Shown: positions 21,908 through 29,392 of the stretch, in pieces
Layout of the letters: each line of letters begins with the position of its first letter
Position numbering within the stretch: the stretch's first letter is position 1
DNA from: Deltaproteobacteria bacterium
GTDB lineage: Bacteria > Desulfobacterota > Binatia > Binatales > Binataceae
DNA: 34,640 nt
Reading direction: 5' to 3'
Assembly: GCA_027317185.1 (NCBI GenBank)
Contig: DAHVFB010000026.1
Location: 1 to 34,640 of the forward strand
The notes under the pieces: model-generated
Told to the model about the DNA's origin: nothing
Database searches by the model: none
What the model saw: the letters and a program-made list of their open reading frames with translations, nothing else
Program-made: the position numbers and the translations under genes

Positions 21908-23851
21908 ATGGCAGCAGGGCCTTCACCACATCTCGTATTAGCGCGAAAATGGCGTCCCGAACGGTTCGATGAACTGGTGGGCCAGGAAGCGGTCACGCGC
22001 ATTCTGTCCATGGCGCTGGAGAGCGGACGTATCGCCCATGCCTTTCTTTTTACCGGCATCCGTGGAGTGGGCAAAACCACCGCCGCCCGTATCCTCGCGC
22101 GATGCCTGAATTGCGAGCAGGGACCGACCCCTGCGCCCTGCGGCACCTGCGCCGCGTGCGTCGAAATTCGGAGTGGGCGCGCGCTCGACGTGTCGGAGAT
22201 TGACGGCGCCACCTATCGCAAGATCGATGACGCCCGCGCCATTATCGAAAACCTTTCCTATCGTCCGGCCCGCGATCGCTACAAAATCTACATTATCGAC
22301 GAGGCTCATCAGCTAACAGATCAGGCCTTCAACGCCCTGCTCAAAACCCTCGAAGAGCCGCCGGAGCACGTCAAGTTCATTCTCGCCACCACCGAGCCGC
22401 AGAAGATGCCCGAGACCATCCTGTCGCGGCTGCAGCGCTACGATTTCCGGCGCATCCCGTTCGCGACTATCTTTGCGCGTTTGAAAGACCTCGCCACGCG
22501 TGAGGAGATCGAAGCTGAAGAGGGCGCGATTCGTCTGCTCGCTCGCGAGGCGGGCGGCAGCATGCGCGATGCCGAGCGGATGCTTGAAGCCGCGCTGGCC
22601 ACCGGCGGCAAGGTGACCGAGAGCGAAGTGGCCGCTTCGCTGGGAGTCGCCAGCCGGGCCAGCGTCATCGAACTGGCCGAGGCGATCGTGAAGCACGATC
22701 CGGGGGGCGCTCTGCTGAAGGTGCGCGAACTGCATGCTCGCGGCGCCAATCTGGAATCCTGTGGGCGCGATCTGCTGGAGACTATGCGCCATCTGGTGGT
22801 GGCGAAAATTCCCGACCAGGGTGGGCAGAGTCCACTTTCCGATCTGCCGGATTACGAGGTCAACGAACTGCGGCGAATCGCCGCGCCCGCGAGCATGCGC
22901 GACTTGATGCGGCTGTTCAAATTAATGGCGGATGCGCAGGAGGAAATTCTTCGCTCGCCGTACGCCGATCTACTGCTCGAAATGGTCGTGGTGCGGATGG
23001 CGACGATCGCCCCGGTAATGGATGCCGACGAGTTGCTGCGCGCGATCGGTGGTAATTCCGGATCGGGATCATCGGGCACCTCGCACAATCCACCGCTGCC
23101 CCCGGCGCCGGCCACGACCGCAGGCTCCGTCGCCCCAGCCTCGGCTGGCGCGCGGCGGATGCGAGTTGAGGGCGAAGTCAAGGCCGACGCGCCACGACGG
23201 GCGGCATCGCCAGCCGCGATGGTTCCATCAGCCGTTGCGAGTACCGGTGCTGGCAGCTCGATATCGTCCAAGCCTGCGGTCGCTTCTGTGGCTAAGCCGG
23301 CAGCAGTTGCGAGCGGGAACGACATGGCCGACCTGCGAATACATATTCGCAGCCGGCGCGCCGCGCTGGCCGGCTTCATGGAGCAGGGCGCCAGCCTGGC
23401 GATCGACGGCGATACCATCACGATCATTCCGCGCAACGACATTTATGTTCGCTACCTGACGGATAATCGCAATGTTATTTCCGAGCTGGCCACCGAACTT
23501 TATGGGCGCAAAATCAAAGTCGAGATTGGAGCGCCCGGCAGCGGGCCGGCGGCGGAGTCATCGGCGGCAGCAGATAGTACGACTGCCGCGCCTGCGCCAT
23601 CGCCGAAGCAGGCAGGATCGCGCGGCGAACCGCTACGCGACAGTGATCGGATGCCCGATCAACCTGCCATCGCAAATGTTGCAGGTTCTGCGGCAGGCAA
23701 AGGTTCGGCCGACAATATTTATGCGGATCCGTTGATACGGCGTATCTTCGATACACTCGAGGCGCGGCTGGTTGAAGTTCGCGAAACTGCTGTCGCGGCG
23801 CCGCCGCCTGAAGTAAATCCCGATCCGCCGGAACCCGAGGCGGAAGAATAG
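21908..23851 (+). CDS. dnaX: DNA polymerase III subunit gamma/tau
   Basis: 647 residues. AAA+ clamp-loader domain (1-230): LARKWRPERFDELVGQEAV, Walker A TGIRGVGKTT (49-58), zinc-binding Cys69/78/81/84 (CEQGPTPAPCGTC, C), IIDEAHQLTDQAFNALLKTL (Walker B), FILATTEPQKMPETILSR (sensor 1 and SRC-like finger). Then collar domain (about 230-370), a long Ala/Pro/Ser-rich linker, and a C-terminal tau-like region with a basic patch and acidic tail (PEPEAEE). It loads the beta clamp. I start at ATG 21908, because the GTG at 21863 lies inside the SRP RNA; no strong Shine-Dalgarno is seen. I noticed no A-run slippery site for programmed gamma production. Confidence 0.95.
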   Translation: MAAGPSPHLVLARKWRPERFDELVGQEAVTRILSMALESGRIAHAFLFTGIRGVGKTTAARILARCLNCEQGPTPAPCGTCAACVEIRSGRALDVSEIDGATYRKIDDARAIIENLSYRPARDRYKIYIIDEAHQLTDQAFNALLKTLEEPPEHVKFILATTEPQKMPETILSRLQRYDFRRIPFATIFARLKDLATREEIEAEEGAIRLLAREAGGSMRDAERMLEAALATGGKVTESEVAASLGVASRASVIELAEAIVKHDPGGALLKVRELHARGANLESCGRDLLETMRHLVVAKIPDQGGQSPLSDLPDYEVNELRRIAAPASMRDLMRLFKLMADAQEEILRSPYADLLLEMVVVRMATIAPVMDADELLRAIGGNSGSGSSGTSHNPPLPPAPATTAGSVAPASAGARRMRVEGEVKADAPRRAASPAAMVPSAVASTGAGSSISSKPAVASVAKPAAVASGNDMADLRIHIRSRRAALAGFMEQGASLAIDGDTITIIPRNDIYVRYLTDNRNVISELATELYGRKIKVEIGAPGSGPAAESSAAADSTTAAPAPSPKQAGSRGEPLRDSDRMPDQPAIANVAGSAAGKGSADNIYADPLIRRIFDTLEARLVEVRETAVAAPPPEVNPDPPEPEAEE

Positions 23852-23908
23852 CAGCAAGTAATTTGCCCGAATAATCTGCGCGAATTTATTCGCATTGAGG
23901 TGACTCCC

Positions 23909-24253
23909 GTGTCAGACGATTTGGAAAGTGGCCGGCCTAATTTCGATATCGGATCGCTCCTGAAACAGGCGCAGGAGCTGCAAGGCAAGCTCAAGCAGAT
24001 GCAAGAGCAGGCGGGCGACAAAGTGGTCGAGTCCAGCTCGGGCGGGGGGATGGTGCGGGCGACCGTGGACGGCCTCATGCGGGTGCGCAAAATCGAAATA
24101 GACCCCGCGCTGCTGGCCGCCAACGACAAGGCGATGCTGGAAGATATGGTCGTTGCGGCGATCAACGATGGACTGCGGCGCGCCCAGGAAATTGTGGGTA
24201 GTGAAATAAATCAGATCAATCCGTTCGCGATGCTGAAAAATCCGGGCGAGTAG
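23909..24253 (+). CDS. ybaB: YbaB/EbfC nucleoid-associated protein
   Basis: 114 residues. DIGSLLKQAQELQGKLKQMQ forms the N-terminal helix, followed by the family core GGGMVRATVDGLMRVRKIEI and DKAMLEDMVVAAINDGLRRA. YbaB/EbfC dimers bind DNA as tweezers and accompany recombination genes. I take GTG 23909, 7 bases after TGAGGTGA; an earlier GTG at 23900 overlaps that Shine-Dalgarno. Sits between dnaX and recR, 11 bases ahead of recR, the standard order. Confidence 0.93.
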   Translation: MSDDLESGRPNFDIGSLLKQAQELQGKLKQMQEQAGDKVVESSSGGGMVRATVDGLMRVRKIEIDPALLAANDKAMLEDMVVAAINDGLRRAQEIVGSEINQINPFAMLKNPGE

Positions 24254-24264
24254 CGCCGCAGAGC

Positions 24265-24888
24265 ATGGCGGATAAACTTAAACGGGCTGATGGATTGCCG
24301 CCGGCCATGATCCGGCTGGTGAAGGAATTGTCGCGGCTGCCCGGAATCGGCGAGAAAACCGCCGCGCGCCTGGCCTTTCATCTACTTAATCGCCATCGCG
24401 AAGAGGTGATCGGCCTGGCTGAGTCGCTGCTCGAGATGAAGGAGCGGGTTGGCCTGTGTTCCGGATGCTTCGGGCTTTCCGACGGTAATCGATGCGAAAT
24501 TTGCGAAGACCCGGCGCGTGAGATCGATCTGATCTGCGTGGTCGAGGGCCCGGCAGATCTGATGGCGATCGAGCGGGCGCGCGGTTACCCCGGTGTCTAT
24601 CACGTGTTGCATGGTGCGTTGGCGCCGCTCGATGGAGTCGGTCCCGAGGATCTCAAAATCAAGGAATTGCTGGCCCGGCTTTCGGATCCGGCGGCGGTTC
24701 GGGAAGTGATCATCGCCACCAACGCGACAGTCGAGGGCGAAGCCACCGCGCTGTATCTGGCCAGATTGCTGAAACCGCTGGGGGTGAAGACCACTCGCCT
24801 CGCGCGCGGCCTTCCCGCCGGCGGCGACCTCGAATACAGCGATGCGGCCACTTTGCAAAGCGCGATCGTTGGCCGCCGCGAACTGTAA
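24265..24888 (+). CDS. recR: Recombination mediator RecR
   Basis: 207 residues, typical length. N-terminal helix-hairpin-helix LVKELSRLPGIGEKTAARLA; zinc finger CSGCFGLSDGNRCEIC (four cysteines); TOPRIM domain with VVEGPADLMAIERARGY and the conserved HGALAPLDGVGPEDLKI, then the walker-like ATNATVEGEATALYLA and TRLARGLPAGGDLEYSD. RecR forms a DNA clamp with RecO/RecF to load RecA at gaps. Last gene of ffs-dnaX-ybaB-recR. The TOPRIM start reads EGPAD where most have E(N/G)P(R/K)D, a small change. Confidence 0.95.
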   Translation: MADKLKRADGLPPAMIRLVKELSRLPGIGEKTAARLAFHLLNRHREEVIGLAESLLEMKERVGLCSGCFGLSDGNRCEICEDPAREIDLICVVEGPADLMAIERARGYPGVYHVLHGALAPLDGVGPEDLKIKELLARLSDPAAVREVIIATNATVEGEATALYLARLLKPLGVKTTRLARGLPAGGDLEYSDAATLQSAIVGRREL

Positions 24889-25126
24889 GCCCGACGCCCC
24901 TGCTCGTCGGCGATGGTTTGCAATCGGACCGGACGCGCGCTAATACCAAGCTTAAGTCCGCACGGGAAAAACTTCGGAATTATTCAGCGGCCGAACTTGC
25001 ATCCCGCTGCGATGGCATTGAAGAATTAGCTGTTCAGTTTGATCTTCCGCATCGAGCCCGACCTGCTGGCCGATGCGGATCCATTTACAAGCGCCGATAC
25101 TCGCTCGACGAAAGGAAGGTATCCCG

Positions 25127-25705
25127 ATGGCTTTCGAACTACCCAAACTACCTTATGAAATGAACGCGCTCGCACCGCATATTTCGGCCGAGACGCTCGA
25201 ATTTCATCACGGGAAGCATCACGCGACCTACGTCACCAATCTCAATAACCTGATCAAGGGCACCAAATTCGAGAACTCGCCGCTCGAGGAAATCATCAAG
25301 GGCGCCGGGCCGGGCGGTTTGTTCAATAACGCGGCGCAGCATTTCAATCACAGCTTTTACTGGACCTCGATGAGGCAGGGCGGCGGCGGCGAGCCGTCGG
25401 GCGCGCTGGCGGACGCGATCAAGAAAGCCTTTGGCGACTTCAAGAGCTTTCGCGAGAAGTTCAGCGCCGCCGCAATCGGGCAGTTCGGCAGCGGATGGGC
25501 CTGGCTGATCAAGAGCGGCGATAGCGTTGCGATCGAGGCTACCTCAAACGCCGATACGCCGATCGCGCATGGCAAAACCCCGCTGCTTACCTGCGATGTC
25601 TGGGAGCACGCCTACTACATCGATTACCGCAACGCGCGGGCCAAGTACGTCGAAGCGTTCTGGAACGTCGTGAACTGGGATTTCGCGGCGAAGAACCTGA
25701 AGTAA
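25127..25705 (+). CDS. sodB: Superoxide dismutase, Fe type
   Basis: 192 residues. All four metal ligands are visible: His27 (LEFHHGKHH), His75 (HFNHSFYW), Asp157 and His161 ([12 protein letters not shown]). Gln71 in NNAAQHFNH is the active-site glutamine position typical of Fe-type enzymes. It converts superoxide to peroxide and oxygen; no signal peptide, so cytosolic. Start at ATG 25127, preceded by AAAGGAAGG; the frame is open further up (25073) without family sequence. A hairpin follows the stop, shared with the convergent Rrf2 gene. The 238 bases upstream hold its promoter, which I could not fix. Confidence 0.95.
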   Translation: MAFELPKLPYEMNALAPHISAETLEFHHGKHHATYVTNLNNLIKGTKFENSPLEEIIKGAGPGGLFNNAAQHFNHSFYWTSMRQGGGGEPSGALADAIKKAFGDFKSFREKFSAAAIGQFGSGWAWLIKSGDSVAIEATSNADTPIAHGKTPLLTCDVWEHAYYIDYRNARAKYVEAFWNVVNWDFAAKNLK

Positions 25706-25716
25706 GCTCGCCATGG

Positions 25717-25743
25717 ACCGCCTCGCGCTGTTCGCGAGGCGGT
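25717..25743. terminator. Hairpin between sodB and the Rrf2 gene
   Basis: An 11-base perfect stem, ACCGCCTCGCG (25717-25727) against CGCGAGGCGGT (25733-25743), with a 5-base loop. It lies between the two converging stops, so it probably ends both transcripts. There is no U-tract on either strand, so it may act with Rho or as an end-protecting structure. Confidence 0.65.
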
Positions 25744-25751
25744 GACTTATG

Positions 25752-26189
25752 TCAGATTTGGAAGCTGAGCGCGCCTTTGCGGCGTTCGATCAGCGATTGC
25801 AGGGTGGTGCGCGAAAGGATTTCGACCACCGAGTCGCGGACGTCACGCCACATGTCGCGGATCGAGCAGAATTCATCGCGCCGGCACAGCGCGTTGGCGC
25901 CCTCGACCAGGCATTCGACCGGGGCGAAGTCGCCCTCGACCGCCTGCACCACTTCGGCGGCTGTTATGCGCGCCGGTGCTCGCGCCAGTAGATAGCCGCC
26001 GCTCGGACCTTTCTGGCTGAGTAAAATTCCCGCGCGTTTCAACTCCACCAGCAGCCTTCGCAGGTAATTTTCAGGAATCCGCTGGGTCTCGGCGATTTCC
26101 TCGACCCGTAGCGGCGTCACCGCGGGATAATGCTCCGCGAGCATCATCAAGGCCCGCAGCGAATAGTCGACTCCGACACCGAATTTCAT
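25752..26189 (-). CDS. Rrf2-family transcriptional regulator with three cysteines
   Basis: 145 residues. Winged helix at the N-terminus (DYSLRALMMLAEH, EIAETQRIPENYLRRLL, KRAGILLSQKGPSGGYLLAR) matches Rrf2. Three cysteines at 93, 102 and 108 (C-X8-C-X5-C) fit the Fe-S-binding loop of IscR/RirA/NsrR relatives (IscR itself is C-X5-C-X5-C), so an iron-sulphur sensing role is likely. A role in iron, nitric oxide or oxidative stress is plausible beside sodB, but not shown. GATAAAAGTTAGCCGGATAAG just before the ATG contains GATAA twice, a possible autoregulatory site overlapping the Shine-Dalgarno. Confidence 0.88.
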   Translation of the reverse strand: MKFGVGVDYSLRALMMLAEHYPAVTPLRVEEIAETQRIPENYLRRLLVELKRAGILLSQKGPSGGYLLARAPARITAAEVVQAVEGDFAPVECLVEGANALCRRDEFCSIRDMWRDVRDSVVEILSRTTLQSLIERRKGALSFQI

Positions 26190-26282
26190 AACTTATCCGG
26201 CTAACTTTTATCACAATGGCCTCAGCGCTAAAAATGCCGGCCGCGATGCTCGTAAAATCAGAGGGTATCGAAAAAGTGAGCG

Positions 26283-26729
26283 CTAACGTTTCATGCTGGC
26301 GGCTTCGAGCCGGTCGATCGTGGCCGCCGCGGAACGGCCGGTCGCGAGCATCTCGAGCTGCGCGCGAATTCGATTTCCGAGCTGCTTGCGAAACACCGGC
26401 TTGGCCAGGAAATCCGCCACGCCCAGGCGCATCCCCTCCGAACGCGCCTCAAGATCGTCGCGCGCGGTAATCATGATCACCGGAATCTCGGCCGTGCTGG
26501 CTTCTTTCTTTAGATTACGCAATACCTCGAAGCCGTCCATTTCCGGCATCATCAAATCGAGCAGAATCACGTCGATCTGATGCATGCCGATGAGCCTAAG
26601 GCATTCGGCGCCAGAGGTGGCTTCGAGCGAGGTAAAGCCTTCGCGTTGCAGGTAACGGGCGAGGATTTTGACCGTGTCCGGGTCGTCGTCAACTACCATG
26701 ATCTGGGCTATTTTCCGGTCTTCGTCCAT
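26283..26729 (-). CDS. Stand-alone receiver (response regulator)
   Basis: 148 residues, a single receiver with a short C-terminal tail: IMVVDDDPDTVKIL, phospho-acceptor Asp in VILLDLMMPEMDGFEV, Thr in IMITA and Lys in FLAKPVF, then RAQLEMLATGRSAAATIDRL as a helical tail. No DNA-binding output. I start at Met 26729, with AAGG 8 bases upstream, 16 bases after the stop of the sigma-54 activator; an in-frame start at 26771 overlaps that gene. Since the activator lacks its own receiver, the two genes probably act together. Confidence 0.86.
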   Translation of the reverse strand: MDEDRKIAQIMVVDDDPDTVKILARYLQREGFTSLEATSGAECLRLIGMHQIDVILLDLMMPEMDGFEVLRNLKKEASTAEIPVIMITARDDLEARSEGMRLGVADFLAKPVFRKQLGNRIRAQLEMLATGRSAAATIDRLEAASMKR

Positions 26730-26745
26730 CGCATTACCTTGCCTG

Positions 26746-27846
26746 TCAGTTGGCCGATTCATCGGAGTCAACGGGCGAGATCACGCCGCATCGCCGCAGT
26801 TTGGCGGCAAAAGTGGTTCGTTTCAGTCCCAGCAGCCGGGCGGCAGCCTGCTTGTTGCCGCCGGTCTGTTTAAGCGCCTGGTTGATTAGCCGTCCTTCCA
26901 GTTTGCGAACCAGTGCATTTAGATTGAGCCCTTCGCCATCAAGGTTCGCCGCAATATCGTCCGATACTCGGGTGGTAACGACGATATTGGGCGGTAGCTG
27001 AACTGACTCGATCCGATTGCCCTCACACAGAATCACCAGCCGCTCGACCAGATTTTCGAGTTCGCGAACATTGCCCGGCCAATCATATGACCAGAGCTGA
27101 ACCAGCGCCTCTTCGCTGATCGTGACTCGTCCGGCAGCCGGCTCCCGCTGGCCTATCCGGTTCAGGAAATAGTTCACCAGAATGGGGATGTCAGAGCGGC
27201 GTTCACGCAACGGAGGAATCGTAATTGGGACTACGTTCAGGCGATAAAAAAGGTCTTCGCGGAAAGCATTGCGCGCCACCATCGCGAGCAGATCGCTGTT
27301 GCTGGCAGCGATCACCCGCACTTCGACTTTGGTGCCCCGATCCGATCCGACCGCCCGCACCATGCCATCCTCAAGCACGCGTAAGAGCTTGGTTTGCAAT
27401 GGCAGCGGCATCTCGCCGATCTCATCGAGAAAAATCGTGCCGTTATCGGCCGTCATAAACAGGCCGGAACGAGCCATGGCCGCGCCCGAAAAGGCGCCGC
27501 GTTGATGGCCGAACATTTCGGATTCGAGCAAATCGTGCGGAATCGCGGCGCAGTTCACCGCTACGAATTGCCGATTCCGGCGCGGCGAGGCCGCGTGTAT
27601 CGCAGCCGCCACCAACTCCTTGCCGGTGCCGCTTTCGCCGGTCACCAGCACCGTGGCATCCGTGCGCGCAACCCGTTCAATCAACGCCCGCAGTTTTATA
27701 ATCGACGAATGCTCGCCGATCAACGGATCCTGAACCATTCGCGGTGGCAAATCGGCTAATCTGGCTTCAAAGGCCACGATGGAGGCGCCCCCCGGCACCA
27801 ATGCCTCATCTTGCCTCACTGCACAATCGCTAACAAGACCATTCAA
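26746..27846 (-). CDS. Sigma-54-dependent Fis-family transcriptional activator without receiver
   Basis: 366 residues. The AAA+ domain (about 38-280) has Walker A TGESGTGKELVAAAIHA, the sigma-54 contact loop GAFSGA (usually GAFTGA), Walker B IFLDEIGEMPL, and LFYRLNVVPITIPPLRER. The C-terminal Fis-type HTH is QTGGNKQAAARLLGLKRTTF. Only a short N-terminal stretch of some 35 residues precedes the AAA+ part, so there is no REC, PAS or GAF sensor. It opens sigma-54 promoters; targets are unknown. The next gene on the strand is a stand-alone receiver. Ser in place of Thr in GAFTGA is a mild change at a functional site. Confidence 0.92.
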   Translation of the reverse strand: MNGLVSDCAVRQDEALVPGGASIVAFEARLADLPPRMVQDPLIGEHSSIIKLRALIERVARTDATVLVTGESGTGKELVAAAIHAASPRRNRQFVAVNCAAIPHDLLESEMFGHQRGAFSGAAMARSGLFMTADNGTIFLDEIGEMPLPLQTKLLRVLEDGMVRAVGSDRGTKVEVRVIAASNSDLLAMVARNAFREDLFYRLNVVPITIPPLRERRSDIPILVNYFLNRIGQREPAAGRVTISEEALVQLWSYDWPGNVRELENLVERLVILCEGNRIESVQLPPNIVVTTRVSDDIAANLDGEGLNLNALVRKLEGRLINQALKQTGGNKQAAARLLGLKRTTFAAKLRRCGVISPVDSDESAN

Positions 27847-27905
27847 GAGATTAAAACGGCCATAAGGCGAGGAAGCCTACATACGCCCGACGAGGATTGC
27901 GAGCT

Positions 27906-28409
27906 TCAGGTGGCTATGGCACAGATTTCCTGACGATAAATTGCCGCCTGACCTGGTCCTTCGGCGACCGACACTTCAATCGCGGTGACCCCCGCCAGCG
28001 CGGAAAGTGTCTGAAGTTCCTCGGTAAGTCGATGCCAGAGGAAGCGCGCCAGCTCCTCGGTCGAACTATGTACGATCGGCAGCAGGCAAACGTCGCTGGA
28101 TGGCAGCACGAACTCGTCGCGATCGTAACGGATCGCGACACTGTCGCCGCGCTGTTCGATCTTCAAACAGTCGCTGTCGGCAGGTATCAGCGTGCGCTCA
28201 TCGAGCCGGTTGACGATTTCTTTCGCCACCCGCTTGACGATCCCGAAATCCAGTACGTAGCCGGTGGCCGCCAGGTCGCCTTCGAGCCGAATTCCGACCT
28301 GGTAATTGTGTCCATGCAACGGCTCGCGGAAGCCGGGATAGGCGATAAAGTGCGCAGCGGAAAATTTCAAATTTTCCTTGGTCACATGGATTGAAAATCC
28401 CGAAGACAT
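27906..28409 (-). CDS. 6-pyruvoyl-tetrahydropterin synthase/QueD-like protein
   Basis: 167 residues, COG0720 T-fold. Zinc ligands His20 (FSAAHFI), His32 and His34 (LHGHNY) are intact, and GYVLDFGIVKRV plus VHSSTEELARFLWHRL are typical. The Cys that normally lies before HGH and acts in catalysis is absent: the stretch reads GFREPLHGH, with Glu29 three residues before His32. Loss of the Cys, with a Glu near it, is recalled for the PTPS-III type that makes 6-hydroxymethyl-dihydropterin for folate, so folate or an unrelated pterin is more likely than queuosine. About 45 residues longer than QueD. Seven bases from the upstream GGCT-like gene. Confidence 0.83.
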   Translation of the reverse strand: MSSGFSIHVTKENLKFSAAHFIAYPGFREPLHGHNYQVGIRLEGDLAATGYVLDFGIVKRVAKEIVNRLDERTLIPADSDCLKIEQRGDSVAIRYDRDEFVLPSSDVCLLPIVHSSTEELARFLWHRLTEELQTLSALAGVTAIEVSVAEGPGQAAIYRQEICAIAT

Positions 28410-28416
28410 AGGCCTC

Positions 28417-29307
28417 TTAACCGATGTTTGCCGCCGTCAGCAGCCGGTCGAGGCTGCGATGCGGTTGCGCGGTGAAATTCCTGCGATAGTAAGGCTCGTC
28501 GATCGAAGTGGCGTGCAGGAAATTCGCCAGCTCCTGCCCGGCCACCGCGCGAATAATCTCGCCCAGCCGGCGGCGCCATTCACTTTCGCTGCCGCCTTCG
28601 CCAAGCAGGTCGCCGATCTCGGTGCCATGATATCCGCCGAGCGCGCACTCGACGAAATAACCGAGCTGTCCTTCGCGATCGATTGCGAGCGTGCTCAGTT
28701 CGAGCGCCTCGGCCAGCGTCAGCAGGCGATCCATCCCGGTTTCGTTGCGCCGCGATCTTACTGCCAGATCGCCGCTGCCTTCATAGCCGGAACCAATTGC
28801 CACGATCGCCACGTTGCCGTTTTCAAGCGGCAGTGGATGGAATATGTATCCTGGCGAGGTGTACCCCAATCTGATCCGCAACGCGGTGCGATACGCGAGC
28901 AGATCGAAGCTACACTGTTCGGCGATCCGATAAAGGAAATCGCCGAGCAAGCTGCCTTCGCTTTCCGCCAGCCTGATTAGATCGATAAACCGATCCGGAT
29001 CGTACTCTTCGCGGCGCGCGATCATCCGGGCCGAAGAGATGTCGAACTCAAGTCCCAGCGCGCCAATCCTGCCGTCGGGATTGCGGGCGTGACCGATATA
29101 GCCGCGAATCGGCCGCGTGCGATCGATCGGCTCCAGGTCCATCGCGAGGTAATCGCCATGGCTCGACGGCTTGGCCAGTCCGCGCCGCACATTCTCGATC
29201 ATTACCGGGAAAGCCCGGCATGCGATCAGACGGCTGTTCACGGCCCGTTCGCCGCGGCGCGCCGCCAGCAGACCATAGCCGCTCAACAATGAACCATAGC
29301 CGATCAT
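28417..29307 (-). CDS. Gamma-glutamylcyclotransferase-like protein of unknown role
   Basis: 296 residues from Met 29307. It opens with MIGYGSLLSGYGL, the YGSLL phosphate/substrate loop of the GGCT (gamma-glutamylcyclotransferase) fold, and continues with RGYIGHARNPDGRIGALGLE. The rest, including CALGGYHGTEIGDLLGEGGS and a helical C-terminus (LGEIIRAVAGQELANF), does not match anything I can name. The length is greater than ordinary GGCT proteins (about 180), so it has an extra C-terminal domain. A TTG at 29340 could add 11 residues. It precedes the PTPS-like gene by 7 bases, so the two are likely cotranscribed. Confidence 0.62.
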   Translation of the reverse strand: MIGYGSLLSGYGLLAARRGERAVNSRLIACRAFPVMIENVRRGLAKPSSHGDYLAMDLEPIDRTRPIRGYIGHARNPDGRIGALGLEFDISSARMIARREEYDPDRFIDLIRLAESEGSLLGDFLYRIAEQCSFDLLAYRTALRIRLGYTSPGYIFHPLPLENGNVAIVAIGSGYEGSGDLAVRSRRNETGMDRLLTLAEALELSTLAIDREGQLGYFVECALGGYHGTEIGDLLGEGGSESEWRRRLGEIIRAVAGQELANFLHATSIDEPYYRRNFTAQPHRSLDRLLTAANIG

Positions 29308-29392
29308 CGTAAGCCGCCGGTTAATTTTGAAAGCTGTCAAAGCCGCCCATCCTAACTCAACGATTCCATGCTATCGGCAGCGGGCGACCGGG

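Noticed and set aside
21908..23851. Programmed frameshift in dnaX giving the gamma form
   Set aside because: No A-run slippery heptamer or obvious following stem was noticed; gamma could still arise otherwise.
24918..25163. 81-codon plus-strand frame between recR and sodB
   Set aside because: TTG start, no Shine-Dalgarno, and it runs into the well-supported sodB start; more likely untranslated leader.
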